Positions 42,548 to 51,371 of a stretch of DNA of 62,303 nucleotides are shown piece by piece. How positions within the stretch are numbered: position 1 is the stretch's first letter; every line of letters begins with the position of its first letter. Made by a program: the position numbers and the translations under genes. The stretch covers positions 1,616,996-1,679,298 of the forward strand of contig NZ_LT632435.1 in assembly GCF_900119495.1 (NCBI RefSeq), given 5' to 3'. A model generated the notes under the pieces. That model was not told the DNA's origin. It saw only the letters and a list, made by a program, of their open reading frames with translations, and did no database searches. This DNA is from Arcanobacterium urinimassiliense. GTDB taxonomy: Bacteria; Actinomycetota; Actinomycetes; Actinomycetales; Actinomycetaceae.

Positions 42548-43828
42548 CTAAATTGCCCCTTTCCCTTGTGTACGTGCATTAATATCGGGCACTTTTTCCA
42601 TCTGTTCCTTAAAATCGGTTAAAGAAATTATCTTCTTATCCATGGCCTTAGTTAGTTCACGGTCGCGCGCGCTCGCGCTTCTCTGATACCGCATAGCTAC
42701 TTCCACATCTTTATGCCCGCCCCTGTTCAAAAGACTTTTAAGGTCGGCATTAACTTGGGCGTATTGTGTTAAGCCACATGCGCGTAAATCGTGGAAACGT
42801 AAATTATTTTTCCCTATCGTTTCGCGCGCTTTATTCCAATGTCGCCTAAAAGTGCTTTCCGCTACGGGTTCTTTTCGTGAGGTTCTGGCAAATAGTAACG
42901 CTTCGGGGTTATCGTCTACGTATTTATCTAAATGTTCTATTAAGTCGGGAATTAAATTAGAGGGAATCACTATACTGCGAGCGCTATCTGATTTAGGTGT
43001 TGTAAATCCGCCCGCTTTCTTATTCCATTGTCTTACTATGTTTATTCGCGCATTTTCGGGGGTATCTAAATTAGTTAAGTCTTGTCGCTGTAGCCCTAAT
43101 ACTTCCCCGAGCCTTAAAGAGCACCAATATGCAAGCATTACGGCTATTTTCAAGTTTTCCGGCATTGCGTAAGCTATATATACTACTTCTACAGCGTCGG
43201 CATAGTTTTCACCTTCAGCAAGTACTTTCACACGCTTACTAGGCCTACATTTCACCGTGACTGCGGGGGATACAGTAAGCCCGCCTATATTGCGTTTTAC
43301 GGCTTCATTAAATAGCGATTTAAGACAACTAATAACATTTCCGCTAGAGCCGTTTCCGCGAGCATTCTTGATATTTTTCGCGGGCTTACTATCTATTTCT
43401 TTCACTAGCCGCTCTATATCTTCTCTTGTAACATCTATTAGCCGCTTATTACCTATGTAGGGGGCTATATTCGTTTTAATGAGTGATTTACGGGTCTTAG
43501 GTGTGGCTAGTGAAAGTAGTCCGGCTTTTGCTTTATCTTCTTGTTCTTTCAGCCACTGTTCCGCCCATTCGTTTACTGTAATGTTTTGTTCTTCTTGGGC
43601 TTTTTCTTGCGCTTTTCTTTCTTTCTTGCGTTGCGCTGGCGGTTTCCATATGCCCCGCGCTAGGTCGCCTTTTTCTCTATCTTGAGCTATTTTCGCGGCC
43701 GCAACGCTGTCATAGTTCCCGATATGGTAATCGCGACTTTCTACAGATAGGCGTACACGGTATTTTATTGTTCCGTCTTTTAATTTCTGTTGCGTTATTC
43801 CTTTAGGGAGTTTTATTTTTCGGGGCAT
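42548..43828 (-). CDS. int: Tyrosine recombinase (phage-type integrase)
   Basis: A 426-aa integrase. The N-terminal arm-binding region (TIKYRVRLSVESRDYHIGNYDSVAAAK) is AP2-like. A SAM-like core-binding domain follows (about 80-185). The catalytic domain carries Arg in CSLRLGEVLGL, H-x-x-R in FHDLRACGLT, GGHKD, and the Tyr in AMRYQRS. All key residues are present, so it is probably active. AAGAAGAG precedes the ATG. It faces away from tRNA-Ser, with TGTCGG repeats just upstream that may be its own arm sites. Confidence 0.94.
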   Translation of the reverse strand: MPRKIKLPKGITQQKLKDGTIKYRVRLSVESRDYHIGNYDSVAAAKIAQDREKGDLARGIWKPPAQRKKERKAQEKAQEEQNITVNEWAEQWLKEQEDKAKAGLLSLATPKTRKSLIKTNIAPYIGNKRLIDVTREDIERLVKEIDSKPAKNIKNARGNGSSGNVISCLKSLFNEAVKRNIGGLTVSPAVTVKCRPSKRVKVLAEGENYADAVEVVYIAYAMPENLKIAVMLAYWCSLRLGEVLGLQRQDLTNLDTPENARINIVRQWNKKAGGFTTPKSDSARSIVIPSNLIPDLIEHLDKYVDDNPEALLFARTSRKEPVAESTFRRHWNKARETIGKNNLRFHDLRACGLTQYAQVNADLKSLLNRGGHKDVEVAMRYQRSASARDRELTKAMDKKIISLTDFKEQMEKVPDINARTQGKGAI

Positions 43829-43862
43829 AATGTGGCTCTTCTTTTCTGTGTGGTTTTTAAAA

Positions 43863-43891
43863 TGTCGGAATAATGTCGGAAATTCCCGACA
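43863..43891. promoter_or_regulatory. Candidate integrase arm sites, tRNA end
   Basis: TGTCGG at 43863-43868 and again at 43874-43879 (11 bp apart), followed by an inverted copy CCGACA at 43886-43891. The site lies 35 nt upstream of the integrase start, so integrase binding could also repress its own gene. Confidence 0.6.
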
Positions 43892-43957
43892 TTTAGAGTA
43901 TATACTGATTAATGCTGATAAGGTAGCGTATTACTTAAAACGTTGCTATATAAGCGA

Positions 43958-44011
43958 AAACCCCGCTAAATCAACGATTCAGCAGGGCTACTGGCGGTGA
44001 CGGTGGGATTT
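43958..44011. repeat. Proximal att site overlapping tRNA-Ser
   Basis: Matches 39887-39940. It includes the tRNA-Ser 3' end with the encoded CCA and the terminator downstream. The tRNA stays complete at this end. Confidence 0.85.
43961..43987 (-). terminator. Terminator of tRNA-Ser
   Basis: On the minus strand, CCCTGCTGAATC pairs with GATTTAGCGGGG (two G-U pairs) around a 3-nt loop, followed by TTTT. It lies 5 nt past the encoded CCA and is copied in the distal att repeat. Confidence 0.75.
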
Positions 44012-44080
44012 GAACCCACGGTGGCTATTAACCACACAGCATTTCGAGTGCTGCACCTTCGGCCGCTCGGACACGTCACC
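43992..44080 (-). tRNA. tRNA-Ser (anticodon CGA)
   Basis: A class II tRNA: acceptor GGTGACG with CGTCACC, long variable arm (TGGTTAATAGCCA), anticodon loop CTCGAAA in the stem CAGCA/TGCTG, T arm GGTTCAAATCC. The discriminator is G and CCA is encoded. Its 3' end is the integration site of the mini element. Confidence 0.96.
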
Positions 44081-44147
44081 TAAACTAGTAAATCCTAGTG
44101 CGGAGTATAAGTTTACCTAACTTTTCCCCGCTTCCCAAATGAAATTT

Positions 44148-44606
44148 TTAACGCAAATTTTCGGCAAACCATTGCCGGAGTTGATTAGCGGCTATATTTT
44201 CTTCCACTCCGCCGATTACTTCGACTTGTTGCGGCAACCGCGCATCGCGCAATACATCTCGAATAGAACCAGCCGCTCCCGCTTTTGCGTCCCAAGCCCC
44301 GAAAATTACGCGGGAAATACGCGCATTGAGAATTGCTCCGGCACACATCGTACAAGGCTCCAGCGTGACCACTAGAGTGCAGCCACTTAAATTCCAATTC
44401 CCTTTCCGCGCAGCTGCGGCACGTAAAGCATTTATTTCTGCATGCCCCACCGGATCAGCATCTCGCTCCCGAGTATTGAAACCACAGCCGATTATTTCGC
44501 CAGCGGCGTCTACTACCAACGCCCCTACCGGCACATCGCCGCTCGCTACCGATTCTTCACTCAGCGCAAGCGCCTTTTTCATGAACTGGCTTTCATTTTT
44601 CTGCAC
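44148..44606 (-). CDS. tadA: tRNA-specific adenosine deaminase
   Basis: A 152-aa enzyme that makes inosine at the wobble position of tRNA-Arg(ACG). Zinc ligands lie in HAE (VGHAEINALR) with Glu as proton shuttle, and in LEPCTMCAGAI. NARISRVIFGAWDAKAGAAGS is family-typical. Full length. Divergent from upp across 49 nt. Confidence 0.93.
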   Translation of the reverse strand: MQKNESQFMKKALALSEESVASGDVPVGALVVDAAGEIIGCGFNTRERDADPVGHAEINALRAAAARKGNWNLSGCTLVVTLEPCTMCAGAILNARISRVIFGAWDAKAGAAGSIRDVLRDARLPQQVEVIGGVEENIAANQLRQWFAENLR

Positions 44607-44655
44607 ATCTTTATCCTATTACCATTTCGACTTTAGAAAACGGTAGATTAGAAGT

Positions 44656-45294
44656 ATGAAACTTAAGGTAATTGATCACCCCCTCGTAGCTCATAAGCTC
44701 ACTGTATTACGCGATAAAAACACTCCATCCACGATATTTCGCCAGCTCGTAGGAGAACTAATTACTTTGCTGGCTTACGAATCTACTCGTGACGTGGAAA
44801 CGGTACCCGTAGATATCGAAACTCCTATAGCTCCTATCACCGGCACCCGACTGGCGGATCCTCGCCCGATCGTGGTGCCGATTTTACGTGCCGGTTTAGG
44901 AATGCTCGACGGTATGACGCATTTGATGCCCACTGCGGAAGTAGGATTTTTAGGGCTGCGCCGCGATGAGGAAACTCTAGAAGCGGTCACCTACGCTAAT
45001 CGACTTCCGGAAGATCTAACCGACCGGCAGTGCTTTGTATTAGATCCGATGCTCGCCACCGGCCACACCTTAATCGCCTCTATTGACTACTTACTAGAGC
45101 GGGGAGCGAAAGATGTGACGGCGATTTGCATTTTGGCCGCTACGGAAGGCCTCGAAACACTCGAAAAGCATATTGGCGATCGCGGAGATGTGAAGATAAT
45201 CGTCGCGGCAGTAGATCCGAGCTTAAATGAGCACGGCTTTATTGTGCCGGGTCTGGGCGATGCAGGCGACCGCCTCTACGGCATAGTCGATTAA
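44656..45294 (+). CDS. upp: Uracil phosphoribosyltransferase
   Basis: A 212-aa salvage enzyme that makes UMP from uracil and PRPP. The PRPP-binding loop is [10 protein letters not shown], the uracil-binding end is [16 protein letters not shown], and [12 protein letters not shown] is also conserved. Only a short GAAG precedes the ATG. TAGATT ends 6 nt before it, so a leaderless transcript is possible. Confidence 0.96.
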   Translation: MKLKVIDHPLVAHKLTVLRDKNTPSTIFRQLVGELITLLAYESTRDVETVPVDIETPIAPITGTRLADPRPIVVPILRAGLGMLDGMTHLMPTAEVGFLGLRRDEETLEAVTYANRLPEDLTDRQCFVLDPMLATGHTLIASIDYLLERGAKDVTAICILAATEGLETLEKHIGDRGDVKIIVAAVDPSLNEHGFIVPGLGDAGDRLYGIVD

Positions 45295-45313
45295 AATTAC
45301 CTAAATAAACTCT

Positions 45314-45345
45314 GCAGGCGCGGCAGTGGGGACTGACGCGCCTGC
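45314..45345 (+). terminator. GC-rich hairpin after upp
   Basis: GCAGGCGCG and CGCGCCTGC form a 9-bp stem around a 14-nt loop, 19 nt past the upp stop; the tail is CTAATAATT, so termination is weakly supported. Confidence 0.5.
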
Positions 45346-45362
45346 CTAATAATTGGAGAAAT

Positions 45363-46220
45363 ATGGGAAAGAAAAGCCGCCGGAACCGCAGTGAAAAGCC
45401 GCAGCGGGTGCGGATCAAATTCGTAGCTCGCCCTTTTGCGGATTTGCCGCAAGAAGCAGAGCTAGTAGCTATGCGGGAAATTCTTCCTGCCGCCATGTTG
45501 CCAGCTAAAACTAGCAGCGCCTACGGGGAAGAAGAGTTTTTCTTTGTGACGCAGTTGCCGAAACTAGCCGCCGCTATGCGCCGCAGCGATGGAAAACTGT
45601 TGATTGCTTTACAGACGGTGATGCAATCCGGAAATGCCGCTTTGGATCTGGCTGACCGTTTGCGCCACGGTTTAACACTAGAAGCTGGTGCTAGCTATCA
45701 GCAATCAGAGCAGCCCACGCCGGGAATAGAACTATCGGAAATGCTCGATTTAGAGTTTCCTGGGCAACTGGAGATTGTAGATGATTTCCACTACTGCTTT
45801 ACTGATGCCGAATTGCAGAAACCAGAAATAGAGATGGCACTGCAGCAGAGTAAAGAAAGCGTGGTGCCGATGGAAGAAGTGCCGGGAGTACCGCGCGCTT
45901 ACCTGGCGAAAATGCAGAAGGAATTTCTCCGGTGGGTACGCCCAGAAGAGGAAGAAGCGGTATTGGCCGGATTGGCACGCCTGCAGCAGAAACGGCAATT
46001 AGAATTCGCAGGCGGGCGTTTCTTGGGGGCTTTCCGCGCGTTGGGGCTTTTGATTCCGGTGTTTGAGATAGCAGCTGGGCAAGATATAGAAGAAACTGCT
46101 AAAGCAGTGCAGGATTTTGCACCGATACTTTCCGCAGCGATAGCCAGCGATGAGCCGCTTAGCGATGCAGAAAAACGCGCTAAAGCTGGCATTATTTCAC
46201 GGCAAATCACTCTGCGCTAA
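45363..46220 (+). CDS. DUF5926 family protein
   Basis: A 285-aa cytoplasmic protein of the actinobacterial DUF5926 family. A short basic start (MGKKSRRNRSEKPQR) precedes FVARPFADLPQEAELVAMREILPAA, the family hallmark, and a C-terminal helical part ending DAEKRAKAGIISRQITLR. Some databases call it SecA-like, which rests only on a short shared tail. The function is unknown. It is followed after 15 nt by a glycosyltransferase gene. Confidence 0.83.
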   Translation: MGKKSRRNRSEKPQRVRIKFVARPFADLPQEAELVAMREILPAAMLPAKTSSAYGEEEFFFVTQLPKLAAAMRRSDGKLLIALQTVMQSGNAALDLADRLRHGLTLEAGASYQQSEQPTPGIELSEMLDLEFPGQLEIVDDFHYCFTDAELQKPEIEMALQQSKESVVPMEEVPGVPRAYLAKMQKEFLRWVRPEEEEAVLAGLARLQQKRQLEFAGGRFLGAFRALGLLIPVFEIAAGQDIEETAKAVQDFAPILSAAIASDEPLSDAEKRAKAGIISRQITLR

Positions 46221-46235
46221 AGAAGGCTGACTAGA

Positions 46236-46973
46236 GTGGTTTCGCAAGATAGCGTAGCGGCGCTCATCCCCGCAAAGAACGAGGCAGAGAGAATTGCCCA
46301 GACGATAGCGGGAATAAGGGCACTGCCAGAGATAGGGCGGATAGTAGTTATAGACGACGGCAGTACCGATAGTACTGGCGAAATTGCCCGCCGCGCGGGT
46401 GCGGAAGTAATTACGCATTCGCGAAACCGCGGCAAAGCAGCCGCTCTGGAGAGTGGCTACCGCTACCTAGCGGAGATGAAAGATTCCCATTCTTCGAAAG
46501 GTACTCCACCGCTGCCGATGGCGTTACTGCTCGCTGATGCAGATCTAGGAGATTCTGCCTCCGCCTGCGCTCCCCTTATAGAACCGGTGCGCAGCGGAAA
46601 AGCAGATTGCACGATAGCGCTTTTACCTGCCCAAAAAGGCGCCGGCGGACATGGTTTCGTCACGGGCTTGGGGCGGAAATATATTTACCAGCTCACCGGC
46701 TGGGAAGCTCGCCAGCCGCTTTCTGGCCAACGCTGCTTAAGTTGGGAAGCTTTTTCGGCCGCGCGGCCGCTCGCCGCTGGTTGGGGCGTAGAAGTGGGAA
46801 TGAGTATTGATTTGCTACAGGCGGGATATCGGCTGCAGGAAGTACCTTGCGCGCTACAGCATCGCGCCAGCGCTAATGATTTTGCCGGCCAAGTTCATCG
46901 CGGGCGGCAGTATGTGGATGTGTGGCGGGCGGTGCTACCGCGTTGGTGGGCGGCGCGGCGGAAAAACAACTGA
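46236..46973 (+). CDS. Family 2 glycosyltransferase (GpgS/DPM1-like)
   Basis: A 245-aa GT-A enzyme. ALIPAKNEAERI at the start, VVIDDGSTDSTGEIARRAGA and RGKAAALESGY follow, and DADLGD is the metal-binding motif. QRCLSWEAF and GWGVEVGMSIDLL lie in the acceptor part. Such proteins make glucosyl-phosphoglycerate or polyprenyl-phosphate sugars; the acceptor cannot be fixed here. GTG start with AAGG upstream. Its last 101 nt overlap the convergent gene on the other strand. Confidence 0.86.
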   Translation: MVSQDSVAALIPAKNEAERIAQTIAGIRALPEIGRIVVIDDGSTDSTGEIARRAGAEVITHSRNRGKAAALESGYRYLAEMKDSHSSKGTPPLPMALLLADADLGDSASACAPLIEPVRSGKADCTIALLPAQKGAGGHGFVTGLGRKYIYQLTGWEARQPLSGQRCLSWEAFSAARPLAAGWGVEVGMSIDLLQAGYRLQEVPCALQHRASANDFAGQVHRGRQYVDVWRAVLPRWWAARRKNN

Positions 46974-49416
46974 GCCACAGCGGCACACCGTAGCAAAGAC
47001 CGATACAGAGCATCACTAAGCCGGAATCATTAATAAGCATTCCGCAAAGTAGTACTACCAGGCCAGAAATACCGGCACTGAAGATATCGGCAGAAAGCGG
47101 GAAATTCTCTGCTTGCCCCCGCGTAATTGCGCGAATTTTCCGGCGATAGTTCCACAGCGCCCAACCTATTCCCAGCGCAATAGCGATTCCGATTCCCCAC
47201 GCCCAGAAGGGGACGGAGGTGAGAAGCTGCGTGATCTTTCGCATCACCACTTCTCCACCTTTACCGTCGATAAGCTGCGCAAAAAACTTTCCAAAGTGTG
47301 AACGCACTGCCGGCGGGCGGCGCCAATCTAGGTAGGCCACACCGAACATTCCTGCAGCCCCGCTCAAGAAGGCTAGGCACAGTTGGTAGAGACGAAAACC
47401 GCGCGAGCGAGATAAGAAAAAAAGCGTCAAAAAAGCTAAGAAGAGAGCCGGTGGCCCTCCGAAATCTGCACCTATTTGCGGAGCTCCGTCGATGAAGATA
47501 CCGAGAATCGCCAAGATAACTACCACAGCCACGCGAAGTGAAGCAGGAGCGGATTTCCTTCGTAGATATTCGAGGAGCACGCCCGCTGTGAAGAGCAGCG
47601 AAAGCGCGAAAACTACGAAGGGGGCGTTGCTGAAACCATAGAATCTACCGCCGGATTGCGGCTGATCACCCAGGAGAGATGAAAAGTGCAAGGGGGAACC
47701 GCAGAGTGCGTCAATAGCTAGAGTGCCCGCACTTAAAGCAGCAACTATAGAAGCGGGAACGAGCGGCGAGCAGCGGCGGGCGGGCACGATGAGAAGAGCT
47801 AGAGCGGCGGCAAAAATCAGGAGAAGCGGCAGTTGCCAGATTTCTGCCCGCGCCAGCCGCCACCACGGGAAAAGATTCAAAAGGAAAGTGCTGAGCGGCA
47901 AAACAGCGATGAAGATACAAAAATAGAACAATGCCGGCGGAAGAGGCCATATTTTTGCCGGCGGCAAACCGGGAGAAGATTTGCGCTGCGCGCGTCTATA
48001 AAGCAAAACGGCGAGTAAGGCGGCAATCGCCCCGATCCCAAAAGTGAAGTAGAAAGGCGCTACTCCGGAGCGCACCAAGGCCGCACGGAGTTCTTTATCT
48101 GCTAAATAGGCAGCGCGCACCTCTCCGCTGCGTTGATCAGATTTCAATTGCAACGGAAAATCAGCAGCGGAAGGAGTACCAGCGAGAACTGGATTATCGG
48201 CATCATTTTGCGCAGCTGCGGTATTTTCCCCAGCCACCGCACCCAGCAGCTGCGTGATAGTAGGCAAGATATCCGTAAGTTGTACCACGCCAGGTTGGCG
48301 GGTAGAAAGGGATTCAGCTAAAGCTGGGCCGCTAGAAATTTGCGGAGCTGGATTTTCTCTCGCTCCCGCGCTATCTCCCACGCTAGATTCCGCACTAGAT
48401 TCCCCGCTATCTCCCGCATTAGTTCCCGAGCTCTTTCCCGCACCGGCAGCAGCAAGAGCCCCGGAACGCCGGAGCGCAAAAAATTGCATACGCGCAGTTT
48501 GGCTATCGCCATCTGCCACCGAGAGAAGAAGTACGTTATGGGTGGAAGGGATAAGAGGAAGCAACTCCCCGAGGCGCGCATCTATTTCCGCTACTTGCGC
48601 TAAAAATTGGGGGCTATCTGGATGCGGAGCACGCAGTGCCGCCTGCAGACGCGGCGGCAGAGCAGAAGCAGCAGGAGGAGAATTTTCCCAAGCGGCTCCC
48701 GCATCTATTATTACGAAACTTTTCTCTTTTACCTGCTGGTAGGCCTTTTTGAAGCCGTCGTTATCGCGCGGAACTCCCGCATATTCTCCGTATATTATTC
48801 CTTCATGGTCTGCTAAAGCTAATCCCGCTCCCGGACCTATTCCGCCCGCACTTATCGAATGCTGGCGCAGCTGCGCCGCTAATTTTCCCAACTCGGGATG
48901 ATAGGGATTCCTCCGATTGGCGGCAGCTATTTCTGTCCAATGGGGAATTTGATAAGGGGCGGGCAGCGACTGCGCCACTGCCGGCATACAAAAAGTAGCA
49001 GAATCCGGCAAGCTAGCTCGAGTACCGCTCGCCAAGGTGAGCCAGCCAGCGGCTGGGCAAGTAGTATCTGCACGCGTGCGCACCACTAAGTTAGCAGCAG
49101 CAGAATTTTCTAAGAAATCTGCTAAATGCGGGGTACGAGCTCGATCGATATGCGAAAAGCGCACGCCGGAAAAACCAATTACGACGAGCGGTGCAGATTC
49201 AGAAGCAGTATCAGCTACAGCAGGCAAATTAGCTGCGCTCGGTGCCGACAAGGCAGAATTGGCAGCCGACGCAGCAGGGCTAGCAGCCGGCAAAGCAGGA
49301 TTCTCAGCTGGGCGCTCAGCCATCGCCACTCCCCACCCGGAAAATAGCGAGAGGAAAAGACTGCTGAGTAATACCCAGAAGAAAGAAACCTTAACTATGC
49401 GCCGCTTGCTAAGCAT
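46873..49416 (-). CDS. Alkaline-phosphatase-like domain membrane protein
   Basis: An 847-aa envelope protein. The signal peptide lies at about 1-32, followed by an Ala/Ser/Pro-rich stretch. An extracellular alkaline-phosphatase-superfamily-like domain (PLVVIGFSGVRFSHIDRARTPHL, ASGTRA, ILPTITQLLG) spans about 75-420, and about ten membrane helices follow (from 460 on). The usual metal-binding Asp/His residues are not obvious, so it may be inactive. A Ser/Gly/Ala-rich insertion (about 330-365) comes from a DNA minisatellite. Similar two-part proteins are conserved in actinobacteria without a known role. The 3' end overlaps the glycosyltransferase by 101 nt, tail to tail. Confidence 0.78.
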   Translation of the reverse strand: MLSKRRIVKVSFFWVLLSSLFLSLFSGWGVAMAERPAENPALPAASPAASAANSALSAPSAANLPAVADTASESAPLVVIGFSGVRFSHIDRARTPHLADFLENSAAANLVVRTRADTTCPAAGWLTLASGTRASLPDSATFCMPAVAQSLPAPYQIPHWTEIAAANRRNPYHPELGKLAAQLRQHSISAGGIGPGAGLALADHEGIIYGEYAGVPRDNDGFKKAYQQVKEKSFVIIDAGAAWENSPPAASALPPRLQAALRAPHPDSPQFLAQVAEIDARLGELLPLIPSTHNVLLLSVADGDSQTARMQFFALRRSGALAAAGAGKSSGTNAGDSGESSAESSVGDSAGARENPAPQISSGPALAESLSTRQPGVVQLTDILPTITQLLGAVAGENTAAAQNDADNPVLAGTPSAADFPLQLKSDQRSGEVRAAYLADKELRAALVRSGVAPFYFTFGIGAIAALLAVLLYRRAQRKSSPGLPPAKIWPLPPALFYFCIFIAVLPLSTFLLNLFPWWRLARAEIWQLPLLLIFAAALALLIVPARRCSPLVPASIVAALSAGTLAIDALCGSPLHFSSLLGDQPQSGGRFYGFSNAPFVVFALSLLFTAGVLLEYLRRKSAPASLRVAVVVILAILGIFIDGAPQIGADFGGPPALFLAFLTLFFLSRSRGFRLYQLCLAFLSGAAGMFGVAYLDWRRPPAVRSHFGKFFAQLIDGKGGEVVMRKITQLLTSVPFWAWGIGIAIALGIGWALWNYRRKIRAITRGQAENFPLSADIFSAGISGLVVLLCGMLINDSGLVMLCIGLCYGVPLWLSCFSAAPPTNAVAPPATHPHTAARDELGRQNH

Positions 49417-49427
49417 CGTATTATTCT

Positions 49428-50783
49428 TTAATTTTTCAAAGCGTGAATAGGCGCAGGAATCCGCCCACCCCGTTCGGCAAATTTTGCGGAAGCGAAACGA
49501 CTCACTTCCATTACGGGCGCTCTCCCGAGCAATCCTCCAAATTCAGCCATATCACCTACTTTTTTCCCGGGTATCGGAATCAACCGCACCGCAGTGGTCT
49601 TAGAATTCATCACTCCAATAGCTGCTTCATCGGCAATGATTCCGGAAATAGTGGCCGGCGGAGTATCGCCCGGAATAGCGATCATATCTAAACCGACCGA
49701 ACAAATCGCCGTCATCGCCTCTAATTTCGCCAAAGAAATAGAGCCTCGCTCTACCGCCGCAATCATATTGGCGTCTTCCGAGACTGGAATAAAGGAACCG
49801 GAGAGCCCGCCGACCGAATTCACCGCCATCATTCCTCCCTTTTTCACGGCGTCATTGAGCAAAGCCAAAGCCGCTGTGGTGCCAGGAGCCCCCACAGATT
49901 CCACTCCGAGTTCTTCCAAAATAGCACCTACGGAATCTCCCACTTTCGCAGTGGGAGCGAGGGAAATATCCACGATGCCAAAACGTATTCCGAGCCGCTC
50001 TGCCACAGTTTGCCCCACTAGCTGCCCCATACGCGTAATCTGAAAAGCAGCCTTTTTAATAGCAGCCGCACACTCTTCAAAAGGTCGGCCGCGCACTTTC
50101 TGCAAAGCCCGCTCCACTACACCCGGGCCAGAAATTCCCACGCTAATCACCGAATCCGCTTCTCCTATCCCGTGAAAAGCGCCCGCCATAAAAGGATTAT
50201 CCCCTACTGCATTAGCAAATACTACAAACTTAGCAGCCGCTAAACCGGCATTAGCTGCCGGAGCTTTACCCAGTGCCACCACTTGCCGGCCGGCTTCCGC
50301 CACGGCTTCCATATTGATTCCCGCGCGCGTAGAGCCGATATTTAACGAACCACAGACGAGATCAGTCTCCGATAAAGCCTGCGGAAGCGAATGAATAAGC
50401 GCTAGATCTGCCTTAGTGCAGCCCTTTTCCACTAAAGCACTGTAACCACCTACAAAATCTACCCCTATAGCTTTACCGGCACGATCTAAAGCCTGTGCAA
50501 AAGGAAGTGGATCTGCGCCGCACGCAGCAGCCAGTACCGCTATCGGAGTCACTGAAATGCGCTTATTGATTACCGGCACTCCTAGTTCTTGTGCCACTTC
50601 GTCGGCCGTGCGCACCAAATTAGCCGCCAATTTAGTGATACGCCGATAAACTTTTTCACAAGCTGCCTCTACATCGGAATCAATACACTCCAACAGCGAT
50701 ATTCCCATGGTTACTGTGCGCACATCGAGATTATCTTCTTCTATCATGCGGAGAGTTTCGAGAATTTCCGGAGCAGTATCCAT
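49428..50783 (-). CDS. PFL family protein (UPF0210/DUF711)
   Basis: A 451-aa cytoplasmic protein of the DUF711/UPF0210 family, with [27 protein letters not shown] at the start, [19 protein letters not shown], and [19 protein letters not shown] in the second half. It is conserved in bacteria and archaea, nearly always next to a small ACT-domain protein as here (98 nt upstream). The fold resembles pyruvate formate-lyase in part, but the catalytic glycine loop is not shown. The reaction is unknown; amino-acid or one-carbon control is a guess from its ACT partner. Confidence 0.9.
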   Translation of the reverse strand: MDTAPEILETLRMIEEDNLDVRTVTMGISLLECIDSDVEAACEKVYRRITKLAANLVRTADEVAQELGVPVINKRISVTPIAVLAAACGADPLPFAQALDRAGKAIGVDFVGGYSALVEKGCTKADLALIHSLPQALSETDLVCGSLNIGSTRAGINMEAVAEAGRQVVALGKAPAANAGLAAAKFVVFANAVGDNPFMAGAFHGIGEADSVISVGISGPGVVERALQKVRGRPFEECAAAIKKAAFQITRMGQLVGQTVAERLGIRFGIVDISLAPTAKVGDSVGAILEELGVESVGAPGTTAALALLNDAVKKGGMMAVNSVGGLSGSFIPVSEDANMIAAVERGSISLAKLEAMTAICSVGLDMIAIPGDTPPATISGIIADEAAIGVMNSKTTAVRLIPIPGKKVGDMAEFGGLLGRAPVMEVSRFASAKFAERGGRIPAPIHALKN

Positions 50784-50881
50784 ACCGTTCTTCTTTCCGT
50801 TTCTTCTTTCGCTTACTTCTAAATTACTGGCAGATAGGGGGATAAGGGGATATAGGGCGTTATTAAACTCTTAAGGCACTA

Positions 50882-51151
50882 TTAAAGTTTATGCATGGCG
50901 TCAAAAAGAGATTGCGCCTGCACTTTAATTACCAACTGTTGCTCCGCCGCCACCTCGGCGAGCCGCGCCTGAATAAGAGATATTCCCACCTGAGTTTCCG
51001 AAAATTCCAGCTCCATAATCATGGTGAAATATCCACTCATTAAAGTCTGCGAAACGTTAATTATATTCACTTCTAATTCTGCTAATGCCGTAGAAACGGC
51101 AGCAATAATTCCCGTGTGATCGATACCGGTGACACTCATAATGGCTTTCAT
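50882..51151 (-). CDS. ACT domain protein (UPF0237)
   Basis: An 89-aa protein consisting of one ACT domain: MSVTGIDHTGIIAAVSTALAELEVNIINVSQ with a C-terminal amphipathic part. It is the usual partner of the PFL family protein encoded next on the same strand and probably binds an amino acid or other small ligand. Confidence 0.9.
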   Translation of the reverse strand: MKAIMSVTGIDHTGIIAAVSTALAELEVNIINVSQTLMSGYFTMIMELEFSETQVGISLIQARLAEVAAEQQLVIKVQAQSLFDAMHKL

Positions 51152-51208
51152 GCTCTTAAAATATCATTTATTAGCGGGCAGAGCGCGGAGAGAATCTCCT
51201 TAAGAAAT

Positions 51209-51218
51209 TTGCGCAAAA
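51209..51218. promoter_or_regulatory. Possible LacI-type operator upstream of the sugar porter
   Basis: TTTGCGCAAA is a perfect palindrome with the central CG typical of LacI-family operators. It lies 163 nt before the porter whose downstream neighbour encodes a LacI domain. This is a short motif and only suggestive. Confidence 0.35.
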
Positions 51219-51371
51219 CTTTTCTCCGGCCTCTATTTTGTGCGCGGTGCGTTTCTTAACATTTAGACACCAGCCCAAATAGTAGATTTGCTCTGAATGC
51301 AAAGATCGCATCTCCTAGCATCTCTACCAGTACGGCTGCCAGATAATTGTTCTCAAAGATGAGTAGGAAAT

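Larger units (their letters stand above)
39887..44011. mobile_element. Mini integrative element in tRNA-Ser(CGA)
   Basis: A region of about 4.1 kb bounded by an imperfect 54-bp direct repeat (39887-39940 and 43958-44011, 48 of 54 identical by eye). The repeat covers the 3' end of tRNA-Ser and its terminator. Inside are a tyrosine integrase next to the tRNA, an unknown 208-aa protein, an excisionase-like protein, a replication-initiator-like protein, a candidate RNA and a lone cargo gene beside the distal att. It has no capsid, portal, terminase or conjugation gene. It may be a phage satellite or a small integrated plasmid; the sequence alone cannot decide. Its codon and base use is visibly more AT-rich than that of the flanks. 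Confidence 0.88.

Noticed and set aside
49428-50783. Glycyl radical enzyme (pyruvate formate-lyase)
   Set aside because: The family name contains PFL, but no glycyl radical loop and no activase are visible, so the catalytic claim is not supported.
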